Source: Bacillota bacterium (GTDB lineage Bacteria > Bacillota > Clostridia > Acetivibrionales > DSM-1351). From it: a stretch of DNA of 24,661 nucleotides. The stretch is taken from NCBI GenBank assembly GCA_023412275.1, contig JAEYNY010000188.1:1-24661 (forward strand), in the 5' to 3' direction. A program made the position numbers and the translations under genes. Below are positions 1 through 7,271 of the stretch, piece after piece; the first letter of the stretch is position 1, and each line of letters starts with the position of its first letter. Below the pieces are notes generated by a model, which ran no database searches, was not told the origin of the DNA, and saw only the letters and a list, made by a program, of their open reading frames with translations.

Positions 1-55
1 GATAAATACTTCGTAACAAGAATAATTCATAATGAGAAATATAGGAGGTAGAATT

Positions 56-1231
56 ATGGGGAGAATAATAATTTTTACAGGCAAGGGTGGAGTTGGGAAA
101 ACAAGCACTGCAGCAGCACATGCGGTTAAGGCTGCCGGAGTCGGCAAAAAAACCCTTCTTGTGAGTACTGATATGGCACACAACCTCAGTGATATATTCA
201 TGACGGAAGTAAGAGAAGATCCGATTGAAATCATGGGAAACCTTGATTGCTTGGAAATTGACTCAAACTATGAAATGAACAGACATTATGAACATATTTC
301 AGCTGCGTTTAAGAATATGATGACATTTAAAAGTGAGAAAGATACTGAGACTTTTGAGGATATTGTAGTTTTTCCGGGTATCGAAGAGTTGTTTTCACTT
401 CTTCGAATCAAGGAGCTATACGACTCTGGGAGTTACGACCTGATTATAGTGGATTGTGCTCCCACCGGAGAAACCCTGTCACTTCTAAAATTCCCGGAAC
501 TGTTTTCCTGGTATATGGAAAAGCTATTCCCAATAGGTAAGGTGGCAATGAAGGTTTTAAGGCCTATTTCAAAGGTAGCATTTAAATTGGATATGCCCGA
601 TTCAAAAGCAATGAACGATATTGAGAAACTTTATGTTAAATTGGGAGAGTTGCAAGCCTTGCTGAAGGATCGGGATGTATGTAGTATCAGGCTCGTTACA
701 ATTCCTGAAAAGATGGTGGTAGAGGAAACAAAGAGAAATTACATGTACATGAACTTGTACAACTTTAATGTTGACGGATTATATATTAACCGTATAATTC
801 CGGATGATATAGAAAATAAATTTTTTGATAGATGGAAACTAATTCAAGAAAACTATCTCAATGAGCTTGAGGCTGCTTTTTATAATATACCAGCCTATAA
901 AATTAAATGGTATGAAGTAGACATAAATGGTGTAGAGGGCCTTGAAAGGATAGTGAAGGATTCCCTGCAAGACAAAAACATATTTGAGGTTAACAAGAAG
1001 GCGGATAGCGAGACCTTTGAAAAAACTGACAAAGGCTATAAGCTAAAGGTTTATGTGCCTTTTACAAGTAAACAGGATTTTGACCTTCTTGAATCTGGGA
1101 CTGATATTATAATCAAAATCGGAAATTTTAAGCGAAATATACCAATTCCCAATGTAATGAGGAAATATTCTGTGGTGTCAGCCAAGTTTGAATCGGAAAT
1201 TCTTTGTATAGATTTTGAAAGAAAGGAATGA
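56..1231 (+). CDS. ArsA-family ATPase with C-terminal Hsp20-like domain (first of a pair)
   Basis: A 391-residue P-loop ATPase of the ArsA/Get3 (SIMIBI) class, expected to be cytosolic and to work as a dimer. Visible are the deviant Walker A GKGGVGKT (residues 9-16), a switch-I-like STDMAHNLSD (37-46) and a switch II DCAPTGET (133-140). The last ~75 residues look like the small beta-sandwich Hsp20-like domain (ArsA_HSP20) found in many bacterial ArsA paralogues. I chose the ATG at 56 because AGGAGGT at 43-49 sits 6 bases upstream; an in-frame ATG at 32 has no such site. Canonical ArsA/Get3 has DTAPTGHT in switch II, while this protein has Cys and Glu at the variable places. The arsenite-binding cysteine set and the Get3 CxxC zinc motif are not seen, and no arsB, arsR or arsC lies nearby, so arsenite export is unlikely. 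The stop overlaps the region before the next gene, indicating co-transcription. Substrate unknown. Confidence 0.9.
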   Translation: MGRIIIFTGKGGVGKTSTAAAHAVKAAGVGKKTLLVSTDMAHNLSDIFMTEVREDPIEIMGNLDCLEIDSNYEMNRHYEHISAAFKNMMTFKSEKDTETFEDIVVFPGIEELFSLLRIKELYDSGSYDLIIVDCAPTGETLSLLKFPELFSWYMEKLFPIGKVAMKVLRPISKVAFKLDMPDSKAMNDIEKLYVKLGELQALLKDRDVCSIRLVTIPEKMVVEETKRNYMYMNLYNFNVDGLYINRIIPDDIENKFFDRWKLIQENYLNELEAAFYNIPAYKIKWYEVDINGVEGLERIVKDSLQDKNIFEVNKKADSETFEKTDKGYKLKVYVPFTSKQDFDLLESGTDIIIKIGNFKRNIPIPNVMRKYSVVSAKFESEILCIDFERKE

Positions 1232-1236
1232 TTTAT

Positions 1237-1461
1237 GTGAATAAAAAATTTATTAAAAACATTATAAAGTCTGAAATTTTAAAATATGACGCCCTTAAAG
1301 CAATTCTCCCGGAAGATGTAAAAGCCAAATTGGAAGGATTTGAAAAGGAAGTTATAAGTGTGATGAAAGATATTGCGATTGAAATAGTAACGGATAACAG
1401 TAATAAGGATGAAGGAGCGGAAAAGAAAGAGGTCAGGAAAGTGTCTGTTGATTTTTTATAA
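1237..1461 (+). CDS. Small hypothetical protein between the two ArsA genes
   Basis: About 74 residues, hydrophilic and rich in Lys and Glu, with no signal peptide or membrane segment. It is predicted to be mostly helical (residues ~5-50) with a charged tail. I do not recognise the family. Two starts are possible: an ATG at 1228 that overlaps the upstream stop, or a GTG at 1237. I prefer the GTG because GAAAGGA (1221-1227) is 9 bases from it but abuts the ATG. The gene is wedged tightly between two paralogous ArsA ATPases (22 bases to the next start), which suggests its product works with them, perhaps as an adaptor or client. That role is inferred from position only. Confidence 0.72.
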   Translation: MNKKFIKNIIKSEILKYDALKAILPEDVKAKLEGFEKEVISVMKDIAIEIVTDNSNKDEGAEKKEVRKVSVDFL

Positions 1462-1483
1462 ATTTTAATGGAGGTATAACAAT

Positions 1484-2644
1484 ATGAGGATTATTCTATA
1501 TACAGGCAAGGGTGGAGTGGGTAAAACCAGTATAGCTGCTGCTACGGCATGTAAAATAGCTGAAAATGGCAAACGTGTTTTGATAATCAGTACCGATCAG
1601 GCCCACAGTCTGGGGGATTCTTTTGCAGAGAAGCTGTCCAATGCCCCGGTAATGCTTGCAGAAAACCTTTATGCCATGGAAATTGATTCTGTTCTTGAAA
1701 ATGAGAAGATGTGGGGAAATATTAAAGGTTATATTGAAAGGCTTATGACCCTTAAGGCTGATAATAATATCGAAACTGAGGAACTACTGGTATTTCCGGG
1801 ATTCGACGAACTCCTTTCCCTGATAAGAATAAAAGAAATTTATGATGAGGGCAAATATGATGTTTTAATTGTAGACTGCGCCCCTACTGGAGAGACAATG
1901 TCACTTCTGAAGTTTCCGGATTTGTTTAAGTGGTGGATGGAAAAATTATTTCCCATTAAAAGGAAGGGAGCAAAGCTTGTAAAGCCTGTTATTGAGGCAA
2001 CTATAAAGATTCCTGTTCCGGGTGATGAGACTTTCGATGAAATTGAAAGTCTGTATTCAAAAATCGACGAGCTGCATCAACTTATGCAGGATAAAGAAAA
2101 GGTAAGCATCCGTATAGTAACGACACCGGAGAAGATTGTCATAAAGGAGGCAAAAAGAAGCTTCTCATATTTACACCTTTTTGATTATAACGTTGACGGA
2201 ATTATAATAAATAAGATATTTTCCAAGGAATCCTTGTCAGGATATTTTGAGAAGTGGGATGAGATTCAAAGAAGCAGTATTCATGATATCCTTGAGAGCT
2301 TTAACGGGATTCCGGTATTCAGACTTGAACTTATGGACACTGAACTTAGAGGATACGATGCCTTGAAGAAAGTGGGGGGATTATTGTACGATAATACTGA
2401 CCCGGAACAGGTGCTTTTCAAAGATAAAATATTTGATGTTGTGAAAGAAGCACAAGGATATACTTTCATGATAAATATGCCCTTTGTTGATAAAAATCAG
2501 CTGCAACTGCTCCAAAAGGGTGACGAAATTACCATCTCTATAAAGAATGAAAGAAGAAGCTTTATTTTACCTGTTAAACTGCAATCCAAGGAAATTACGG
2601 GAGCGAAGTATATTGAGGGAAAATTGAATATTCATTTTGCATAA
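1484..2644 (+). CDS. ArsA-family ATPase with C-terminal Hsp20-like domain (second of a pair)
   Basis: A 386-residue paralogue of the ATPase encoded at 56-1231. It shares Walker A GKGGVGKT (8-15), STDQAHSLGD (36-45), switch II DCAPTGET (131-138), the following SLLKFPxLFxW block, and the Hsp20-like C-terminal region (~310-386). The start is clear: GGAGGT (1470-1475) lies 8 bases before the ATG. E. coli ArsA is a fusion of two such halves, and Get3 is a homodimer of one; two separate side-by-side genes would fit a heterodimer (inference). No transmembrane or arsenic-resistance gene is adjacent, and no CxxC zinc motif is seen. The downstream ThuA-like gene starts 40 bases later with no visible terminator between them. 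Confidence 0.9.
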   Translation: MRIILYTGKGGVGKTSIAAATACKIAENGKRVLIISTDQAHSLGDSFAEKLSNAPVMLAENLYAMEIDSVLENEKMWGNIKGYIERLMTLKADNNIETEELLVFPGFDELLSLIRIKEIYDEGKYDVLIVDCAPTGETMSLLKFPDLFKWWMEKLFPIKRKGAKLVKPVIEATIKIPVPGDETFDEIESLYSKIDELHQLMQDKEKVSIRIVTTPEKIVIKEAKRSFSYLHLFDYNVDGIIINKIFSKESLSGYFEKWDEIQRSSIHDILESFNGIPVFRLELMDTELRGYDALKKVGGLLYDNTDPEQVLFKDKIFDVVKEAQGYTFMINMPFVDKNQLQLLQKGDEITISIKNERRSFILPVKLQSKEITGAKYIEGKLNIHFA

Positions 2645-2684
2645 TTATTTTCCGTGTGCTATATTTGGATGGGGGTGAATACAT

Positions 2685-3347
2685 TTGATTAAAAAAATTC
2701 TTTGCATTTTAGGCGATTATTATCATGACCATGACATAGCATTTGAAGCACTAAAGAAAGCAGTTGATATGTTGAATAAGTCAGGCATTCACACATTTGA
2801 GCTCATTGATTCTGGTGTAGACGGCCTTAAGGAAGCACTATCCCAGAAATTTGACCTTGTTATTTTGGGCAAGGAGAACAGAATTAATCCTACTGATGAA
2901 GTAGTAAACAATTGGATGACTTGCGATATTGAAAGCAAGATTATTGATTATGTAAACAACGGTGGAAGCTGGATGTCGTGGCATGCAGGTTTAGCGTTGT
3001 ATGATGAAACGGGAGAATACACAAAAATGATGGGCGGGTATTTTTTGAGTCATCCGAACGAACATAAGGTTGTAAAGTATCTTCCTAAAGAAAATAGCAG
3101 CGGAATCAAACTTAATAAATCCTTTGAAGCAATAGATGAACATTATTTTGTAAAATATAATCTTGACAGCAGCCTTGTATTCCTTGACAGCGAATCCCCA
3201 TACGGTAAATCTGAAGCAGGTTGGGCTCGTGAATTCGGGGAAGGAAGGATTTGTTGTCTCGCTCCTACACATAGGGAAGAGGGACTTACAAATGAAGTAA
3301 TGCTTGAGACTTTGGTTGATTGTATCTCTTGGTGCTGCGGACTTTGA
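2685..3347 (+). CDS. ThuA-like domain protein
   Basis: A 220-residue protein of the ThuA family (class I glutamine-amidotransferase-like fold, first named for trehalose utilisation). Family marks visible in order are GGSWMSWHAG (93-102), GGYFLSHP (117-124), DEHYFV (151-156) and GWAREFGEGR with a following PTH (179-196). The match is full length. Translation most likely begins at the TTG at 2685, because GGGGGTGA at 2671-2678 lies 6 bases before it and no in-frame ATG is better placed. It sits 40 bases after the second ArsA gene and 42 bases before uxaC, so it probably belongs with carbohydrate use. The biochemical activity of ThuA proteins is poorly defined, and the conserved folds include non-catalytic members. 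Confidence 0.85.
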   Translation: MIKKILCILGDYYHDHDIAFEALKKAVDMLNKSGIHTFELIDSGVDGLKEALSQKFDLVILGKENRINPTDEVVNNWMTCDIESKIIDYVNNGGSWMSWHAGLALYDETGEYTKMMGGYFLSHPNEHKVVKYLPKENSSGIKLNKSFEAIDEHYFVKYNLDSSLVFLDSESPYGKSEAGWAREFGEGRICCLAPTHREEGLTNEVMLETLVDCISWCCGL

Positions 3348-3358
3348 ACATAGTTGCT

Positions 3359-3373
3359 TTTAGTTCGACTAAA
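3359..3373 (+). promoter_or_regulatory. 15-bp inverted repeat just before the uxaC ribosome site
   Basis: TTTAGT-TCG-ACTAAA lies between the ThuA-like gene and uxaC and ends 3 bases before the GGGGG of the uxaC ribosome site. A near copy (13 of 15 bases) occupies the same place upstream of the minus-strand CBM3-peptidase gene (24617-24631). It could be a protein-binding operator or a small RNA hairpin that affects translation. Confidence 0.4.
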
Positions 3374-3389
3374 TACGGGGGTGTAGTAT

Positions 3390-4781
3390 TTGTTAAGTAA
3401 TAATTTTATTTTAAAGGGCAAAACATCTAAAGTTTTATATGAACGTTTTGCTAAAGATGCGCCGGTTTACGACTATCACTGCCATCTATCCGCAAAGGAG
3501 ATTTATGAGGATGAGACTTTTTCGGATATTTCGTCAATCTGGTTGGGATATGACCATTATAAGTGGAGAACAATGCGTTTTGCCGGAGTACCTGAGGAAT
3601 ATATAACCGGAAATGGTGACGGACGTACCAAATTCAAAATGTGGGCAAAAACCTGTGAAAGGCTTATAGGAAGTCCCCTTTATCATTGGGCAAACATGGA
3701 GCTGGAGACTTACTTCGGATTAAATGAAGTTCTAAAAGAAAGCAATGCAGATAAAATATATGATTACTGCAATGCAAAAATAAGGGAGGATAAGCTTTCT
3801 CCTGTGAAAATGATAAGGTCTTCTAATGTAAAGCTCATTTGTACAACGGATGACCCGGTTGACTCCCTTGAATATCATTTACTGCTGGGAAAGAAGTCTG
3901 ATAAAGGTTTTGCGGTTTTACCTACTTTCAGACCGGATAATGCATTAAAGATACTAAATGACAACTTTGTTGAATACATAAAAATACTGGAAACTTCTTC
4001 AAGTATAAAGATTACAACTTATAAGGACTTATTAGCTGCTCTGAAAAACAGAATTGAATTTTTCAGTCGGGCTGGATGTGTTCTGTCGGATCACTCACTT
4101 GAAAGCCTTGTTTATTTGCCTACGGACTTTGATGAAGCCGGTAATATATTTCAAAAGAAACTTAGTGGAGCGACTGTATCCATTGAGGAGGCAGAAAAAT
4201 ACAAGCTATATACTCTTTGCGTTTTAGCAGAAGCATATAAGGAAGCCGGTTGGGCAATGCAGTTGCATATTGGAGCTATCAGAAGTACCAATGATACTAT
4301 GCTTAAAAAAGCTGGAGTTGATTCAGGGTTTGATATAATGAACGATTTCCAGATTGCTGAACCTTTGGCAAAGCTCCTCAATACCATGGATAAAAAGAAT
4401 GCGCTGCCTAAGACAATATTGTATACACTAAATTCTAAAGATAATCTGGTTTTGTCATCCCTTCCACACTGCTTTACGGAGGATGGTGTTCCCGGAAAGG
4501 TACAGTTCGGTGCAGCATGGTGGTTCAATGACCACAAGGAAGGCATAACGGCACACCTTAAAGCTATTGCGGATCAAGGCATGTTGGCATACTTCGTAGG
4601 AATGCTTACTGACTCAAGAAGCTTTCTGTCTTATGTAAGACACGATTACTTTAGAAGGATTCTCTGTTCATTTGTGGGTGACCTTGTTGACAAGGGAGAA
4701 TTTGCTGATGATGATGCAATACTGGGAGAAATTGTTGAAGGTATTTGCTATAAGAATGTAGTAAGGTATTTGGGGTTATAA
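3390..4781 (+). CDS. uxaC: Uronate (glucuronate/galacturonate) isomerase
   Basis: Converts D-glucuronate to D-fructuronate and D-galacturonate to D-tagaturonate (EC 5.3.1.12), the first intracellular step in using pectin and glucuronoxylan uronates. The 463 residues match the usual family length (~465). The N-terminal metal motif is H30-C-H32 within YDYHCHL, followed by the WLGYDHYKWR block; the middle has LHIGAIRSTN, and the C-terminal part has SRSFLSYVRHDYFRR, all typical of UxaC in the amidohydrolase superfamily. The start is a TTG at 3390, supported by GGGGGTG (3377-3383) 6 bases upstream. It ends the plus-strand gene run that begins with the ArsA pair and is followed by a terminator hairpin. 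The other enzymes of the pathway (uxaA/B, uxuA/B, kdgK) are not in the window. Confidence 0.95.
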   Translation: MLSNNFILKGKTSKVLYERFAKDAPVYDYHCHLSAKEIYEDETFSDISSIWLGYDHYKWRTMRFAGVPEEYITGNGDGRTKFKMWAKTCERLIGSPLYHWANMELETYFGLNEVLKESNADKIYDYCNAKIREDKLSPVKMIRSSNVKLICTTDDPVDSLEYHLLLGKKSDKGFAVLPTFRPDNALKILNDNFVEYIKILETSSSIKITTYKDLLAALKNRIEFFSRAGCVLSDHSLESLVYLPTDFDEAGNIFQKKLSGATVSIEEAEKYKLYTLCVLAEAYKEAGWAMQLHIGAIRSTNDTMLKKAGVDSGFDIMNDFQIAEPLAKLLNTMDKKNALPKTILYTLNSKDNLVLSSLPHCFTEDGVPGKVQFGAAWWFNDHKEGITAHLKAIADQGMLAYFVGMLTDSRSFLSYVRHDYFRRILCSFVGDLVDKGEFADDDAILGEIVEGICYKNVVRYLGL

Positions 4782-4799
4782 GTTTATTAAGAATTTAGA

Positions 4800-4836
4800 G
4801 GGTTATTTTATCTAAAAGATTGCGATAAAATAACCC
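4800..4836. terminator. Hairpin between convergent uxaC and the YyaL-type gene
   Basis: A perfect 13-bp stem, GGGTTATTTTATC (4800-4812) and GATAAAATAACCC (4824-4836), with an 11-base loop. It lies 18 bases past the uxaC stop and 24 bases past the stop of the convergent minus-strand gene. The following T-run is short (CTTTGT), so it may be a weak bidirectional terminator. Confidence 0.7.
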
Positions 4837-4860
4837 CTTTGTATGTCTTTGACAGTATCC

Positions 4861-6879
4861 CTAAGATAGAACCTCAGCCAGCTTCTCAGCCTCAGTAATA
4901 GGTTCCATACACGAAAAGTTTCGGCACACATAAGCTGCGGTTTTTCCATTCTGGGACTTATATTCTCCGACAAAAGGAGCAATTTCCGTAAGCTCCGGAG
5001 ATATATTTGAGATGGCAACAGCAAAGGGTAAATATTTACGGTTTAAGGTATCTACCAACTCCTTGCCGTTTGTTCCTGTAATAACTACTTCTGACGATAA
5101 ATCAGAAATGGAATACATGTAACTGCAAAGCATATAACTGTGCCCGGTTGGGGCTGCCTCAACCTGATTACCGAAGAAATCCATTATGGCTTTTGCCCTG
5201 TTTTCATACTCATGATGACCGGTTATTCTTGCTAATCGCAAAAGATTCATTGCTGCAACGGAGTTTCCGGAAGGAATTGCTCCATCATAACTTTCCCTTG
5301 GTCGCGAGATAAGTTGCTCAGAATCATGTCCGTATAAAAATAGTCCTGGAGAATTATTTTCTCCAAAGAGATTTAACATTGCCTCTGTCAGTTTTAAGGC
5401 TCTTTTCAGATAAATGGTTGTAAACGTAGCCTCATATAGTTCAAGCAATCCCCAGACAAGGAAAGCGTAGTCCTCAAGGTAAGCAGCAAAAACCGCTTCT
5501 CCGTCACGGTAACGGGCCAACAAACGTCCGTCAGTTTTGATAAGTTTTTTATATATGAAATCAACGCACCTTTTTGCGGACTCAATGTACTTGTCTTCAC
5601 CGAAAATCCTGCCGCAATAAGCCATTGCTGCTGCCATAAGACCGTTCCAGGCTGTCAGAACCTTGTCATCTTTGTATGGGTGAACCCTCTTTTCTCTGTG
5701 GTTAAAGAGCTTTTTCCTACATTCCTCTACAAAGCCTTTTTGTTGTTGGGATAGGGTACCTGTTTCAATAAGGTTTGGTATGTTCAGGCCTTCAAAGTTA
5801 CCTGAAGAGGTTATATCGAATATTTTACAATATTCCTCACCGTCCTTCGAGCCGAGGACGTCCATTACCTCCTCCCGTGACCAAATATAAAACTTACCTT
5901 CAACACCTTCAGAATCTGCATCTTCGGCAGAATAAAAAGCTCCTAATTGAGAAGACATGTCCCTTTGTACATAGTCAAGTATTTGTCTGGAAGTTTCTTC
6001 GTAGTTTTTGTTTCCGGTTGCAGAGTAAGCCTCTCCATATGCAATAGCCAAAAGTGCATTGTCGTACAGCATTTTCTCAAAATGTGGAACAAGCCATTTT
6101 TTATCAGTAGAATATCTGCTGAATCCAAAGCCTATGTGGTCGAATATTCCACCATTTTTCATTGATTCAAGGGTTCTTTCAACCATCTCAAGTGCAAAAG
6201 GCTCTTTTTCAGCGTACCAGTATCTAAGTAAAAAGAGCAGAGTGTGGGGAGAGGGGAATTTGGGAGAGGCTCCGAAACCCCCAAATTTGCTGTCAAAATT
6301 ATATTTAAAGTGTGTAAATGCCTCATGTATAATGTCTTTTGAAATTTTCGTTTCATCAGAGACTTCTTCCTGACTTACATGGTCTATGATGCTTTTTGCT
6401 GATTCTAATAGACTATCTCTTTTGTTGTCCCATGCTTCTTTTACTGACCCAAGCAGAGACATAAGCCCTATAAAGCCTCTGCCATTGTCTTTCGGGAAAT
6501 ACGTTCCGGCATAAAACGGTTGCCTGTCAGGGGTTAAAAAAACTGTGAGAGGCCATCCACCGTGGCCGGTTAATGCCTGGCAGACGGACATGTAAATGCT
6601 GTCTATATCAGGCCTTTCTTCGCGATCAACCTTTATACATATGAAATCCCGGTTCAGTATGTGTGCTACTTCCTCATCTTCAAAGGATTCACGTTCCATT
6701 ACATGACACCAGTGACAAGTGCTGTAACCTATGCTTAGAAAAATAGGTTTATCCTCACCTACTGCTCTTGAAAAAGCTTCGGGTCCCCAAGGGTACCAGT
6801 CAACAGGGTTGTGGGCGTGTTGTAGCAGATAAGGGGATTTTTCTTGGACTAGTTTATTTGTATATTTATGTTCTGTCAT
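4861..6879 (-). CDS. YyaL-type protein: thioredoxin-fold (DUF255) plus six-hairpin glycosidase-like domain
   Basis: A 672-residue, full-length member of the family that includes B. subtilis YyaL and human SPATA20. The N-terminal thioredoxin-like domain (~4-165) has the signature KSPYLLQHAHNPVDW, a CHWC redox-type motif at 55-58, REERPDID and GGWPLTVFLTPD. The remainder (~180-660) is an (alpha/alpha)6-barrel region like N-acylglucosamine 2-epimerases, with FGGFGASPKFP, SRYSTDKKWLVPHFEKMLYDN-type and YSAEDADSEG blocks. No signal peptide is present, so it is cytosolic. The family's function is not settled; a thiol-redox or sugar-related role is only a guess. The ATG at 6879 is preceded by AGAGGATC (minus strand, 6887-6894). 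It is monocistronic, with its own promoter at 6922-6951. Confidence 0.93.
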   Translation of the reverse strand: MTEHKYTNKLVQEKSPYLLQHAHNPVDWYPWGPEAFSRAVGEDKPIFLSIGYSTCHWCHVMERESFEDEEVAHILNRDFICIKVDREERPDIDSIYMSVCQALTGHGGWPLTVFLTPDRQPFYAGTYFPKDNGRGFIGLMSLLGSVKEAWDNKRDSLLESAKSIIDHVSQEEVSDETKISKDIIHEAFTHFKYNFDSKFGGFGASPKFPSPHTLLFLLRYWYAEKEPFALEMVERTLESMKNGGIFDHIGFGFSRYSTDKKWLVPHFEKMLYDNALLAIAYGEAYSATGNKNYEETSRQILDYVQRDMSSQLGAFYSAEDADSEGVEGKFYIWSREEVMDVLGSKDGEEYCKIFDITSSGNFEGLNIPNLIETGTLSQQQKGFVEECRKKLFNHREKRVHPYKDDKVLTAWNGLMAAAMAYCGRIFGEDKYIESAKRCVDFIYKKLIKTDGRLLARYRDGEAVFAAYLEDYAFLVWGLLELYEATFTTIYLKRALKLTEAMLNLFGENNSPGLFLYGHDSEQLISRPRESYDGAIPSGNSVAAMNLLRLARITGHHEYENRAKAIMDFFGNQVEAAPTGHSYMLCSYMYSISDLSSEVVITGTNGKELVDTLNRKYLPFAVAISNISPELTEIAPFVGEYKSQNGKTAAYVCRNFSCMEPITEAEKLAEVLS

Positions 6880-6921
6880 TTTTTGTGATCCTCTCTTTAG
6901 TGAAACATTTTAACAGATATA

Positions 6922-6951
6922 GTTATACCCAATATTAATCAATTGTATCAA
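6922..6951 (-). promoter_or_regulatory. Candidate sigma-A promoter of the YyaL-type gene
   Basis: On the minus strand, TTGATA (plus-strand 6946-6951) is followed after 18 bases by TATAAC (6922-6927). Each box is one base from consensus. Transcription would start near 6915, giving a leader of about 35 bases before the ATG at 6879. Confidence 0.55.
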
Positions 6952-6964
6952 TAAACCGGTTTAT
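6951..6964. promoter_or_regulatory. Perfect 14-bp palindrome at the -35 box (candidate operator)
   Basis: ATAAACCGGTTTAT reads the same on both strands and touches the -35 box of the promoter at 6922-6951. The AAACCGGTTT core resembles operators of LacI/GalR-type regulators, which centre on CG. No such regulator is encoded in the window, so the link is inference. Confidence 0.4.
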
Positions 6965-7271
6965 GCAACTGCTTGAATGATTTATTTATTTACAAAATAT
7001 AGCATAAAAGCAATAATGTAACGTTCGTAAAGGTATAAAATAGCGAACTACCGATTATTTAAATTATAAGATATGGATGAAATTATTGAGGATGGAAGTT
7101 TTGAAATCCGTGGAATGAAAGGGCATTATGATATGTGGAACGGCGTTTCTATTGCACCAGTGGTATCATCATTGATATCTAAATAATTTTATTCCGTTGA
7201 TTGACTTGCTTCATTCCATAATATAACATATTAACAGAATATTTTTTAAAGATTATTCATCAGAGGATAAT
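6965..7271. other. Intergenic region between divergent genes
   Basis: AT-rich gap before the beta-lactamase-family gene. It contains the small unrecognised reading frame at 7073-7186 (listed separately). A weak TTGACT (7201-7206) and TATAAC (7222-7227) pair has only 15 bases between the boxes, so I do not call a promoter. No RNA gene or other repeat is recognised. Confidence 0.5.
7073..7186 (+). pseudogene. Possible gene remnant of 37 codons
   Basis: An ATG-initiated frame runs to a TAA at 7184-7186 and encodes 37 residues with a balanced, protein-like composition (for example IRGMKGHYDMWNGVSIAP). Its base composition is less AT-rich than the flanks. There is no ribosome site upstream, and an in-frame stop lies just before the ATG (7067-7069). 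It looks more like the surviving C-terminal end of a decayed gene than an independent small gene. I do not recognise the family. Chance cannot be excluded. Confidence 0.3.

Noticed and set aside
56..2644. Arsenic resistance operon
   Set aside because: No arsB, arsC, arsD or arsR nearby, and the arsenite-binding cysteine pattern of ArsA is absent.
5775..6373. Several plus-strand open frames inside the YyaL-type gene
   Set aside because: They overlap conserved blocks of the minus-strand gene and lack ribosome sites and protein-like composition.
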